DNA of 64,000 bases from RGIG1934 sp045122895 (GTDB lineage Bacteria > Bacillota > Clostridia > Lachnospirales > Lachnospiraceae): the NCBI GenBank assembly GCA_045122895.1, contig JBGVIE010000008.1, positions 17,048-81,047 of the forward strand, read 5' to 3'. Both the position numbers and the translations under genes were made by a program. The notes under the pieces were generated by a model. The model had not been told where the DNA came from. It saw nothing but the letters and a program-made list of their open reading frames with translations, and did no database searches. Each line of letters begins with the position of its first letter. Position 1 is the stretch's first letter. Below are positions 1 to 7,619 of the stretch, one piece after another.

Positions 1-4
1 CTGT

Positions 5-46
5 AAAAATTATGCCCTTGTGAACATCACTTATTGTCACAAGGGC
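5..46 (-). terminator. Intrinsic terminator after nadE
   Basis: On the minus strand a perfect 10-bp stem (GCCCTTGTGA pairing with TCACAAGGGC, + strand 14-23 and 37-46) is followed by a U-rich tail (ATAATTTTTA). It begins just past the nadE stop codon. Confidence 0.85.
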
Positions 47-52
47 CTGTAA

Positions 53-1966
53 CTAAATTGTCTCTAACTCATCTAACCACATCTTCACACACCCGTCACT
101 AGGCATTCTCAAATCTCCCCTTGGAGAAACTGCTACAGAACCGACCTTTGGTCCGTCCGGCAGACATGAACGCTTAAACTGTTGTGAGAAAAATCTTCTG
201 TAAAATGTCTTAAGCCATTTTTTGATGGTATCACTATCATAAATTCCATCAAATGCATTTGTCGCCAAATCATAAATCTTTGATGGTGTATAACCAAGTC
301 TTAAAACATAATACATAAAGAAATCATGAAGTTCATATGGTCCCACAAGGTCCTCTGTTTTCTGTGCTATATTTCCATCTTTATCAGGTGGTAAAAGTTC
401 AGGACTGACCGGCGTATCAAGTACATCTAAGAGTGTTTCTGTCAAATCACTGCTGTCACATGTATCTGCGTAATATCTGACAAGATGACGAACCAGGGTC
501 TTTGGAACGGATGCATTAACACCATACATCGACATATGGTCACCATTATAAGTAGCCCATCCCAGCGCAAGTTCTGACATATCACCTGTTCCTATAACCA
601 TTCCGTTGTGTTCATTTGCAAGGTTCATAAGATAAAGAGTTCTCTGTCTTGCCTGAACATTCTCATACGTAACATCATGAACTGACGGGTCATGTCCAAT
701 TTCATTAAAATGTGCATTGGCTGCATCTGCAATATTTATCTCTATTAGTGTTGCACCTAACTTCCTGATAAGTGTAAGTGCATTGGTATAGGTTCTGTCT
801 GTAGTGCCAAATCCAGGCATTGTAACTGCTATTATATGCTTTCTGTCAATACCTGCCATATCAAAAGCCCTGACAGTTACAAGAAGTGCCAGCGTGGAAT
901 CAAGTCCACCTGAAATTCCTATAACAGCACTCTTAGCCTGTGTGTGAACAAGTCTTTTCTTAAGTCCCATAGACTGAATCATCAAAATCTCTTCACATCT
1001 TTTCTCTCTGTCATGCTTATTGCCAGGAACAAACGGTGCATTGTCATATTTTCTGGTGAGAGCTATATCCTTCTGTCCCATATCAAATTCTACAACAGTG
1101 TAATCCTTTGACGGAAACTGTCTGAAGGTAGTCATTCTTCTTCTCTCATTAATAATTCTGTCAAGATCAAGCTCACCGTATATAATCCCATTTTCAAATC
1201 TCTTTGATTCAGCAAGCATAGTGCCATTCTCCACAATCATATTATGACCTGCAAATACAAGGTCTGTTGTAGATTCTCCTTCACCGGCATCACTGTAAAC
1301 ATAGCCGCATACAAGCTTTGCTGACTGGCTCATTATCATATTTTTCCTATATATGTCCTTTCCTGTAACCTCATCGCTTGCTGAAAGATTCGCAATCACT
1401 GTAGCACCTGATAGTACATGTGATATACTTGGAGAATCTGCCACCCACACATCCTCACAAATCTCCGTACCAAGTACAAATCCTTTGATATTAGTTGACT
1501 TGAACAAAAGGTTCATGCCCATAGGCACTTTTTTACCATCAAAGCTGACATATACTACTTCCCTGTTACCAGGTGTAAAATGTCTTGCCTCATAGAATTC
1601 TGAGTAATTTGGAATATTGTATTTTGGTATTAATCCTAAAATCTCTCCCATATACAAAACCGCTGCCACATTGTACAGCTTTCCTTCGCATTCATATGGT
1701 AATCCTACAAGCACCAATATTTCCTTGTCCTTTGTGTGTTCTGCAATTCTTGTAGTTGCTTTCACTGCACCTTCAAGCATAAGTGACTGCCAGAAAAGGT
1801 CACTGCATGTATATCCTGTAATACAAAGTTCAGGAAACACTATAAGCTGTGTTCCCTTCCCATAAGCTTCATCTATGGCATCACATATTCTATCTGCATT
1901 AAATTCACAGTCTGCCACCCTGATATCTGTAGTAGCTGCTGCTATTCTTATAAATCCTCTACTCAT
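53..1966 (-). CDS. nadE: Glutamine-dependent NAD+ synthetase
   Basis: This enzyme makes NAD+ from nicotinate adenine dinucleotide, with ammonia released from glutamine by its own N-terminal domain. The protein has 637 residues from the chosen start. The N-terminal half is a carbon-nitrogen hydrolase (nitrilase) domain with the Glu46-Lys115-Cys170 triad visible in VFPELCITGY, LIPKYNIPNY and GTEICEDVW. The C-terminal half is the ATP-pyrophosphatase synthetase domain with the SGGLDS loop near residue 352. I chose the ATG at 1966 rather than one 39 bases upstream, because GGAATGGAG sits at the right spacing before it and the N-terminus MSRGFIRIAAAT is typical of the family. The gene is monocistronic, with its own promoter and terminator. 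Confidence 0.95.
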   Translation of the reverse strand: MSRGFIRIAAATTDIRVADCEFNADRICDAIDEAYGKGTQLIVFPELCITGYTCSDLFWQSLMLEGAVKATTRIAEHTKDKEILVLVGLPYECEGKLYNVAAVLYMGEILGLIPKYNIPNYSEFYEARHFTPGNREVVYVSFDGKKVPMGMNLLFKSTNIKGFVLGTEICEDVWVADSPSISHVLSGATVIANLSASDEVTGKDIYRKNMIMSQSAKLVCGYVYSDAGEGESTTDLVFAGHNMIVENGTMLAESKRFENGIIYGELDLDRIINERRRMTTFRQFPSKDYTVVEFDMGQKDIALTRKYDNAPFVPGNKHDREKRCEEILMIQSMGLKKRLVHTQAKSAVIGISGGLDSTLALLVTVRAFDMAGIDRKHIIAVTMPGFGTTDRTYTNALTLIRKLGATLIEINIADAANAHFNEIGHDPSVHDVTYENVQARQRTLYLMNLANEHNGMVIGTGDMSELALGWATYNGDHMSMYGVNASVPKTLVRHLVRYYADTCDSSDLTETLLDVLDTPVSPELLPPDKDGNIAQKTEDLVGPYELHDFFMYYVLRLGYTPSKIYDLATNAFDGIYDSDTIKKWLKTFYRRFFSQQFKRSCLPDGPKVGSVAVSPRGDLRMPSDGCVKMWLDELETI

Positions 1967-2022
1967 ATTAATCTCCATTCCGCTGCTATTTTTCAATTTT
2001 GACACTAATTTTACCTTATGCT

Positions 2023-2051
2023 ATTATAACTTATAGGATATGTGTGGTCAA
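2023..2051 (-). promoter_or_regulatory. Sigma-A type promoter of nadE
   Basis: TTGACC, a 17-base spacer and TATAAT are read on the minus strand, about 57 bases before the nadE start codon. The -10 is perfect and the -35 matches 5 of 6 bases. Confidence 0.75.
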
Positions 2052-2081
2052 ACGTAATTATATGAATTTGTGGAGGTACTT

Positions 2082-2426
2082 ATGAAAGAAAGAATAGTCA
2101 ATTATCTTGCATACATTGATGATATTTTAGAAAAGAATTCAGATACTACTGATTATGACAAATTAATAAGAGAACATCTCGTTCAAATCGGCTTCTTTAT
2201 GCATGAGCGACTTATTCATCTGATAGTAACTGTTTTGTTTGCAATCGGGACTTTTATGACTGTATTTGCCTATATCTTCTCAGAAAATATAGGACTTTTA
2301 GCTTTAGCATTTTTACTTATCATACTTCTTATCCCTTATATTGGTCACTATTATAGACTTGAAAATGGGGTTCAGAAAATGTATAAGCAGTATGATGTTA
2401 TGGTGAATAGAAAGAGAGACACATAG
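2082..2426 (+). CDS. Small two-helix membrane protein of unknown function
   Basis: This 114-residue protein is not one I recognise. Residues 1-45 are charged and predicted helical. Two hydrophobic segments follow, at roughly 45-66 and 70-88, and then a basic tail (VNRKRDT). The ATG at 2082 is preceded by TGGAGG at good spacing; an in-frame GTG 12 bases upstream overlaps that ribosome site and is not used. It is divergent from nadE. Its stop codon lies inside the stem of the terminator shared with the converging amidase gene. Confidence 0.75.
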   Translation: MKERIVNYLAYIDDILEKNSDTTDYDKLIREHLVQIGFFMHERLIHLIVTVLFAIGTFMTVFAYIFSENIGLLALAFLLIILLIPYIGHYYRLENGVQKMYKQYDVMVNRKRDT

Positions 2427-2455
2427 ACTTTTGTATCTATGTGCCTCTCTTTCTT
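2411..2455. terminator. Bidirectional terminator between converging genes
   Basis: AAAGAGAGACACATAGA pairs with TCTATGTGCCTCTCTTT around a short TTTTGTA loop, with one mismatch. Both sides have T/A-rich flanks. It ends the small membrane-protein gene on the plus strand and the amidase gene on the minus strand. Confidence 0.75.
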
Positions 2456-3106
2456 TTATTTATTTTTTCTTACAACTGCATCAATTCCCTGTCTTTTAAA
2501 CATTTTTTCCATCTCAACTGCCTTCTCTAACGACTCAATATTCATAACCTCAACAGAATATGTCGTGGTTTCTTTATCATCATTTATTGCATCCAGTATT
2601 CCATCTGCTATTACCCTTGCCATCTCATCAAAATTCTCATCAAAAAGCTTATTATCCACATCACTGTTTATAAATCCAAGTTCCAATAAAATTGCAGGCA
2701 TCCTGGTTCTTTTAAGTACAACAAGATTAGGCCTTTCAACTACTCCAATATTCCTAAAGCCTATATTCTCCAATCCTGATAATATATCTCTTGCAATTAC
2801 TGCCTTCTCTCCTCTGTCATTATACAAAAGAGCAGATACTCCATTATAAGTATTGCTATTCTCAGAGGAATCCCTATGAAGTGACACGAACAAATCAGCA
2901 CCTGCGTTATTGCCCATCATAGCCTTTTCAAAAGGCGAATTATACACATCTGTCAGTCTTGTATATTGAACATTCACACCATTTCTCTCCAATATTTCAC
3001 CAACGGCAAGTGCCATAGCAAGCACATCATCCTTCTCAAGTCTTCCCTTGTATTCTGCACCGGAATCTCTTCCTCCATGCCCCGGGTCAATTACTACCTT
3101 TTTCAT
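2456..3106 (-). CDS. N-acetylmuramoyl-L-alanine amidase (Amidase_3), cytosolic form
   Basis: This is a zinc amidase of the Amidase_3/CwlD type, cleaving the bond between muramic acid and the stem peptide. It has 216 residues. Zinc ligands are visible as His10 (IDPGHGG), Glu24 (GRLEKDD) and His77 (VSLHRD), with catalytic Glu142 in ILLELGF. Residues about 180-216 (TYSVEVMNIESLEKA through AVVRKNK) look like a small SPOR-type peptidoglycan-binding tail. No signal peptide is visible: the protein starts directly at the first beta strand, so export would need another route or cell lysis. The ATG at 3106 follows GGAGG. Confidence 0.88.
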   Translation of the reverse strand: MKKVVIDPGHGGRDSGAEYKGRLEKDDVLAMALAVGEILERNGVNVQYTRLTDVYNSPFEKAMMGNNAGADLFVSLHRDSSENSNTYNGVSALLYNDRGEKAVIARDILSGLENIGFRNIGVVERPNLVVLKRTRMPAILLELGFINSDVDNKLFDENFDEMARVIADGILDAINDDKETTTYSVEVMNIESLEKAVEMEKMFKRQGIDAVVRKNK

Positions 3107-3259
3107 AATTACCTCCAATTCGAAACTTACTAAGATTAATATATTCTTCCGAATTGATATCTGTTACAAATATATTTACATTACTTTGTTTTTCTGATAA
3201 AATTACACCTGCAATTTTTTTGACGCGATGCGTCTGCGGAATGGAGAATGGAGGTTAGT

Positions 3260-4036
3260 ATGCATCCTTTAATACACATTGGTCCTGTTGAATTACCTAC
3301 TTACGGGACAATTATCTTAATCGGTTTTATTATTGGAGTTATGTTTATGATGCACCATGGAAAAATATATGGATACACAAAAGCTGATTTTCTGATAGCA
3401 TCTATGCTTAGTGCAATCGGACTTATTGTTGGTGCAAAAGTTATTTTCTTTATTTCAGTTTTGCCTGAGATAATATCCCACTGGGATATTGCAAAGGAAA
3501 ATATTCCGTATACCATTTACTATTCATTATCAGGATTTGTGTTCTATGGCGGTTTGATAGGCGTATTACTTATGCTGCTTCTATTCTGTAAACAAATGGA
3601 ATACAGCTTCTTAGAGTTCACAAACATAGTCGCGCCTGTAATTCCCTTTATACATGGGCTTGGAAGAATTGGTTGTTTCTTTGGAGGTTGTTGCTACGGC
3701 ATTGAATATAATGGTCCGTTTCACGTAAAATTCCCGCCTAATGAATTTGTTACTGAGTTATCGGGAGTAAACCGATTTCCTGTTCAGCTTTTAGAATGTT
3801 TAATCAATATGATTATTTTTGTATGCCTTTACTACTACTCCCGAAAAAAAAGAAAGCCGGGAAGTATGCTTGGCATGTATTTAATAACATACTCTATTGT
3901 CAGATTTTCACTGGAATTCTTACGTGGAGATGTATCAAGAGGGATATTCTTAGGTGTATCTACATCACAGTGGATTAGCCTTTTGCTTCTACCAATCGGA
4001 TTATATTTATTGTTCCGGAAGAAGAAGGAACAATAA
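3260..4036 (+). CDS. Lgt-family membrane protein with atypical active site
   Basis: This polytopic membrane protein of 258 residues belongs to the prolipoprotein diacylglyceryl transferase family. Family marks are GLIGVLL, HGLGRIG at about 132-138 and a C-terminal QWISLLLLPIGLYLL. Canonical Lgt has a His in the FHGG loop and the GRIGNFxNxE signature. Here the loop reads VFYGG (Tyr96) and the signature reads GRIGCFFGGCCYG, so the His, both Asn and the Glu are gone and three Cys appear. It may be a divergent lipoprotein-modifying enzyme or a paralogue with another acyl or prenyl substrate. The start at 3260 is set by GGAGG. It lies divergent from the amidase gene. Confidence 0.75.
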   Translation: MHPLIHIGPVELPTYGTIILIGFIIGVMFMMHHGKIYGYTKADFLIASMLSAIGLIVGAKVIFFISVLPEIISHWDIAKENIPYTIYYSLSGFVFYGGLIGVLLMLLLFCKQMEYSFLEFTNIVAPVIPFIHGLGRIGCFFGGCCYGIEYNGPFHVKFPPNEFVTELSGVNRFPVQLLECLINMIIFVCLYYYSRKKRKPGSMLGMYLITYSIVRFSLEFLRGDVSRGIFLGVSTSQWISLLLLPIGLYLLFRKKKEQ

Positions 4037-4042
4037 ATATAA

Positions 4043-4090
4043 AAGGTGTAAAGCCTTTAATGATTCAATAAAGACTTTACACCTTAAATT
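4043..4090. terminator. Bidirectional terminator
   Basis: AAGGTGTAAAG (4043-4053) pairs perfectly with CTTTACACCTT (4075-4085). It is followed by AAATTTTTG on the plus strand and by TTTATATTT on the minus strand, between the Lgt-family gene and a converging lipoprotein gene. Confidence 0.75.
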
Positions 4091-4100
4091 TTTGTTATTA

Positions 4101-4442
4101 TTATCTGTCTCTTGTTACCTTTGATACACCTTCTTCGATACCATTTCCGATATCGTCTCCTATATCTTCAACATCATCTACAACATCATTAACGACACCA
4201 TTTCTTTTTGTATTCACGTCGTTTGTTGCAGTGTCATTTGTTGTTTCTCTTGTAGTTGTGTCCTTTGTAGTAATCTCACTTGTTGTTTCCCTTGTAGTAG
4301 TCTGGCTAGTTGTTTCTCTTGTAGTATCCCTTACAGTTTCCTTAGTAGTCTTCTCATCATTTTTGTCCCCACCGCATGCAACCATCATCGTCACAGCAAA
4401 TGTCATGATGGCACATAATGCAAAATATTTAATTTTACGCAT
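4101..4442 (-). CDS. Small Thr/Glu-repeat lipoprotein
   Basis: This 113-residue secreted lipoprotein has a basic start (MRKIKYF), a hydrophobic stretch and the lipobox MMVACG, with Cys23 as the acylated residue. Residues 30-75 are a low-complexity run of near repeats such as TTRETTS and TTKDTT, followed by an acidic helix-prone tail (DVVDDVEDIGDDIGNGI). Nothing suggests an enzyme; a spacer or surface role is inference. The repeat could expand or contract by slippage. A hairpin that buries its ribosome site is annotated just upstream. Confidence 0.75.
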   Translation of the reverse strand: MRKIKYFALCAIMTFAVTMMVACGGDKNDEKTTKETVRDTTRETTSQTTTRETTSEITTKDTTTRETTNDTATNDVNTKRNGVVNDVVDDVEDIGDDIGNGIEEGVSKVTRDR

Positions 4443-4495
4443 AAAAAAATCTCCTTTCAGACAACTATTTCAATCTATAGTATATCCAAAAGGAG
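4443..4495 (-). terminator. Terminator-like hairpin that includes the lipoprotein ribosome site
   Basis: Read on the minus strand, TCTCCTTT (from + 4495) pairs with AAAGGAGA (+ 4457-4450), which is followed at once by seven T and then the lipoprotein ATG. The 3' arm is also the Shine-Dalgarno sequence, so one hairpin could both end dapB transcription and block translation of the lipoprotein. Confidence 0.55.
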
Positions 4496-4507
4496 AAACT
4501 TTATTCA

Positions 4508-5263
4508 TTATCCAATTACATCAGACATATCATACATTCCGGCTGGCTTTCCTTTTAGGAATTTAGCCGCCTGTACGGCACCATTTCCAAATACAGCCTT
4601 TGAATATGCTCTGTGACTAATAGTAATTACTTCGTCATTTCCTGCGAAAATAACATCATGGTCACCTACTATTGTTCCACCACGAACTGCACTTATTCCA
4701 ATTTCCTTCTTTGGTCTCTTAACTCTGTCAGCACTTCTATCGTATTTGTAAGTGTATTCATTGTTAAGTTCTTCATTGATAGAATCAGCAAGCGCAAGCG
4801 CTGTCCCGCTTGGAGCATCAACCTTTAAATTATGATGTTTTTCAACGATTTCAATATCAAAACCTGCTGGTGCAAAAACCTTTGTAGCTTCTTTTAACAA
4901 CTTCATAAGTGTATTTACACCAAGACCCATATTAGCTGATTTCAAAATAGCAATTTCCTTTGATGCCTCGCTTACCCTGTCAAGCTGTTCCTCAGAAAGA
5001 CCTGTTGTACATAATACCAAAGGTAATCTCTTAGCTACACAATAATCTAAAAGTTTGTCAACTGCTACTGCTGATGCAAAATCGATAACTACGTCTGCAT
5101 CTACATCCATATCATTAATGTCTGTAAAAACAGGATAATCATTCTTTATTGTATCGCAAATATCTACACCGGCTACCATTGTACAATCTTCATCTGCTGC
5201 AACTATTCCCGATATTACCTGACCCATTTTTCCGTTGCAGCCATGCATAATAATCTTTGTCAT
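4508..5263 (-). CDS. dapB: 4-hydroxy-tetrahydrodipicolinate reductase
   Basis: This enzyme performs the second step of the diaminopimelate/lysine branch, reducing hydroxytetrahydrodipicolinate with NAD(P)H in the cytosol. It is 251 residues, the normal length. The N-terminal nucleotide-binding loop reads HGCNGKMGQ, and the substrate and catalytic signature is EKHHNLKVDAPSGTA at 141-155, with His143/144 and Lys147. It lies 20 bases downstream of dapA on the same strand and so shares the lysine riboswitch. Confidence 0.96.
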   Translation of the reverse strand: MTKIIMHGCNGKMGQVISGIVAADEDCTMVAGVDICDTIKNDYPVFTDINDMDVDADVVIDFASAVAVDKLLDYCVAKRLPLVLCTTGLSEEQLDRVSEASKEIAILKSANMGLGVNTLMKLLKEATKVFAPAGFDIEIVEKHHNLKVDAPSGTALALADSINEELNNEYTYKYDRSADRVKRPKKEIGISAVRGGTIVGDHDVIFAGNDEVITISHRAYSKAVFGNGAVQAAKFLKGKPAGMYDMSDVIG

Positions 5264-5283
5264 AATGATTATATACCTCTCTT

Positions 5284-6168
5284 TTATAAAATTCCGTATT
5301 CTTTCATTGCTTTCTTCAAAACTTCCTGATTAGCTTCTTCCATTGTTGTAAGTGGCATTCTAAGTCCACCAACCCCCATACCCATCAGGTTAAGAGCTGC
5401 CTTTACAGGAATCGGATTAACTTCGCAGAATAATGCTTCACAAAGTGGCAATGCTTCCAACTGAAGTTCAAGACTCTTTTTTACATCTCCCTCAAGATAT
5501 GAAGCCACGATATTGTGTGTCTGCTCCGGCGCAACATTTGATAATACTGAAATAACTCCTTTTCCACCAAGTGACAAAACAGGTACTATCTGATCATCGT
5601 TACCTGAATATATATCAAGTTTGCCTTTTGTAAGGCTTACAAGTTTAGCAACCTGCGAAATATTGCCACTTGCTTCTTTGATAGCAACAATATTCTCACA
5701 TGTATCTGCGAGCTTAGCTGCTGTTGTAGGAAGGATGTTGCATCCTGTTCTGCTTGGAACGTTATATAAAATAATTGGAACTTTAACACTGTTAGCAATT
5801 GCACTAAAGTGAGCAATAAGTCCGTTCTGTGTAGCTTTGTTGTAATATGGTGTTACCAAAAGCAAACCATCTACTCCGTATTTTTCAGCTTCTGTTGAAA
5901 GGTAGATTGCTGTATCTGTACAGTTCGAACCAGTTCCTGCTACAACAGGAATTCTTCCTGCTACTTTATCTACTGCATATTTGATGCATTCCAGATGTTC
6001 TTCATGTGTAAGAGTTGAAGATTCACCTGTTGTACCACAAATAATGATACAATCTGTCTTATTGGCAATCTGGAACTCAATGAGTTCACCAAGCTTTTCA
6101 AAATTAACTGTTCCATCTGCATTCATTGGTGTAACTATCGCAACACCTGCACCTGTAAAAATCGACAT
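5284..6168 (-). CDS. dapA: 4-hydroxy-tetrahydrodipicolinate synthase
   Basis: This enzyme condenses pyruvate with aspartate semialdehyde, the first committed step to lysine and diaminopimelate. It has 294 residues from the ATG at 6168, which is set by GGAGG; an in-frame ATG 15 bases upstream overlaps that site. Schiff-base Lys164 is visible in VAIKEASG, the catalytic Tyr135 in LYNVPSRTG, and the GTTGES loop near 45. It is the first gene of the dapA-dapB operon behind the lysine riboswitch. Confidence 0.96.
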   Translation of the reverse strand: MSIFTGAGVAIVTPMNADGTVNFEKLGELIEFQIANKTDCIIICGTTGESSTLTHEEHLECIKYAVDKVAGRIPVVAGTGSNCTDTAIYLSTEAEKYGVDGLLLVTPYYNKATQNGLIAHFSAIANSVKVPIILYNVPSRTGCNILPTTAAKLADTCENIVAIKEASGNISQVAKLVSLTKGKLDIYSGNDDQIVPVLSLGGKGVISVLSNVAPEQTHNIVASYLEGDVKKSLELQLEALPLCEALFCEVNPIPVKAALNLMGMGVGGLRMPLTTMEEANQEVLKKAMKEYGIL

Positions 6169-6210
6169 ATAAAATTCCTCCATTCATATTTAGTCTCGTA
6201 TTATAACAAG

Positions 6211-6430
6211 AAAAGGACTGTTCAAATGAACAGCCCTCAAAGAATCTACATTAATATATCATTCTCTAAGTAGCCCTCCATCTGATGATGACAGTTGCAT
6301 AACTGTTAATTATGCACCCAAGATTACTCTATCAGGTTGAATAATCTTTCGGCGTATCCCCCTTTCATCTGTCATCATCTATTCCTGAAATATCAAACAG
6401 ATTACTATTGTTCAACGCAACCTCTACTTG
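6211..6430 (-). promoter_or_regulatory. Lysine riboswitch (L box) with terminator
   Basis: The minus-strand leader of dapA carries L-box landmarks: a 5' segment AAGTAGAGGTTGCG, the internal GGGGGATACGCCGAAAG, TGGGTGCATAA, and the 3' segment GGAGGGCTACTT. AAGTAG at the 5' end pairs with CTACTT to close P1. The expression platform is the hairpin GGGCTGTTCA/TGAACAGTCC followed by TTTTC at + 6211-6238. High lysine should favour the terminator and turn off dapA-dapB. Confidence 0.88.
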
Positions 6431-6442
6431 TTATTTAAATTC

Positions 6443-6471
6443 ATATTATCATCTATATATATGTTTGTCAA
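6443..6471 (-). promoter_or_regulatory. Sigma-A type promoter of dapA-dapB
   Basis: TTGACA, a 17-base spacer and TAATAT are read on the minus strand, about 15-20 bases before the lysine riboswitch aptamer. The -35 is perfect. Confidence 0.78.
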
Positions 6472-6478
6472 CCACTGA

Positions 6479-6627
6479 ATACTAATCTCTATGTCGGAGC
6501 AATTTATTGCGGAGACACCGCGAAGAGAAATTCGCGCAGGCGATTTCTCTTCTGCGATCAGGGCTAATTGAGGCTCCGTCTCAATTAGCTGTATGCAAAA
6601 TCACCGCATCAGCGTGATTTTTCATAC
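6479..6627 (-). repeat. 149-bp structured intergenic repeat, family 1, copy 1
   Basis: This element is nearly identical, without gaps, to the segment at 17872-18020 but inverted. It holds three successive hairpins: GTATGAAAAATCAC with GTGATTTTGCATAC, GCTAATTGAG with CTCAATTAGC, and a long CGCAGAAGAGAAATCGC stem. Its first base is the last base of the SSB-gene stop codon, so it abuts the gene end exactly. The other end lies eight bases before the dapA promoter. It has no open reading frame and no transposase. Confidence 0.85.
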
Positions 6628-7262
6628 TAAACTGCTTCAGATATATACTCTAATTTGTTGACTGACACTTCATATGCTACATGTTTCTCTGTCTCTTCTT
6701 CGCTAATCTTCTTAATATATTCACGGCTCTGAACTCTTCCCCATACCTGGATTCTTCCACCCACTTCAAATGTAGATGCAAATCTTGCATTTCTTCCCCA
6801 TGCAATACATGGAATATAGTCTGATTTGCCGTATGGTCTGTTAACTGCAATAAGTAAATCAGCAATTTCTCTTCCCAGTGGTGTTTTACGATATACCGGA
6901 GCCTTGCAGATAAATCCGTCAAGGAATATCTGATTAGTCTTTCCTGACAATGGGTTCTCTGCAACAATCTGCCACTCTCTCACAAAAATAGAAAGAACAA
7001 GTCTGTTTTTGCTACCATCATGCCTGTTATAAGATCTGAACTGTCCGGCCACTTCTACTAACTGACCCATCAGATTCTCTTTCACATTCACAAGACGTTC
7101 TGAAACCATCATTGGAATAACATCTGATGAATCACTTAATCTGTTAACAGACACATCTACTATGTAGAATCCCTCACCAAACACTTCGTGACTAAATCTG
7201 AATTCTGACACGATTTCCCCAATTACACTCACCTTGTTGTTATCAATAACATTATCTACCAT
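6627..7262 (-). CDS. SSB-family protein with two OB-fold-like halves
   Basis: This 211-residue protein has two consecutive halves that each look like a single-stranded DNA-binding OB fold. Residues about 9-98 begin KVSVIGEIVSEF and end REWQIV. Residues about 108-208 begin NQIFLDGFICKAP and contain LLIAVNRPYGKSDYIPCIAWGRNA, split here by the usual SSB strand order. The second half is the clearer SSB match. There is no acidic C-terminal tip of the kind SSB uses to recruit partners. Proteins of this two-domain type occur in Firmicutes beside the normal SSB. The start follows AAGGGAG. A role in DNA replication or repair is inference. Confidence 0.75.
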   Translation of the reverse strand: MVDNVIDNNKVSVIGEIVSEFRFSHEVFGEGFYIVDVSVNRLSDSSDVIPMMVSERLVNVKENLMGQLVEVAGQFRSYNRHDGSKNRLVLSIFVREWQIVAENPLSGKTNQIFLDGFICKAPVYRKTPLGREIADLLIAVNRPYGKSDYIPCIAWGRNARFASTFEVGGRIQVWGRVQSREYIKKISEEETEKHVAYEVSVNKLEYISEAV

Positions 7263-7295
7263 TTGTATTTCTCCCTTCTTAAATAAAAATGTATT

Positions 7296-7337
7296 GTGTG
7301 TTAGATATGTTTACTTAATTATGTATATTCAACACAC
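7296..7337. promoter_or_regulatory. Imperfect palindrome upstream of the SSB-like gene
   Basis: GTGTGTTAGATAT (7296-7308) faces ATATTCAACACAC (7325-7337), giving 13-bp arms with two mismatches around a 16-base AT-rich centre. It lies 34-75 bases before the SSB-like start codon, in the untranslated leader or promoter. It could be an operator or an mRNA hairpin. No function is shown. Confidence 0.4.
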
Positions 7338-7450
7338 GACGTTTTTATTCCAAATTTATTTAAGATTTTTTTATTTTTATTCCACTCACTTAAATTTACA
7401 ATTAATTATGCTTTTAAAACCAAAATATGTCAATAAAAATTTTCACGTCA

Positions 7451-7610
7451 GCTACAAGCCATACGAGTTTTCACACGAGATTTTCTGACGAGAGCTTGCT
7501 CACAGGCAGAAAATTTTGTGTGAAAACTCATAGGGCGACAGCCCGTGACCGAGAAAGCCCTGCTTACGAGGTTATGGCTTGTAGCCTTGTTTGCGACAGC
7601 CCGTGACCGA
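7451..7610. repeat. Nested-hairpin intergenic element, family 2, copy A
   Basis: Outer arms GCTACAAGCCATA (7451-7463) and TATGGCTTGTAGC (7573-7585) enclose a 23-bp near-perfect inner stem (7465-7487 with 7507-7529), which is capped by GAGC-TT-GCTC. Then come a GGGC-GACA-GCCC hairpin (7533-7544) and an ACCGAGAAA...CGAGGTTA hairpin. An 18-base segment (7535-7552) is repeated exactly at 7593-7610, just outside the outer arm. The element at 40563-40700 has the same plan with different stem sequences. No coding capacity is seen. Confidence 0.8.
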
Positions 7611-7619
7611 ATTTACATA

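Noticed and set aside
3215..3245. GACGCGATGCGTC palindrome before the Lgt-family gene as an operator
   Set aside because: The arms are only five bases and nothing else supports a regulatory role.
4231..4566. Val/Ser-rich open frame on the plus strand
   Set aside because: It is the antisense shadow of the Thr/Glu repeat in the lipoprotein gene and has no ribosome site.
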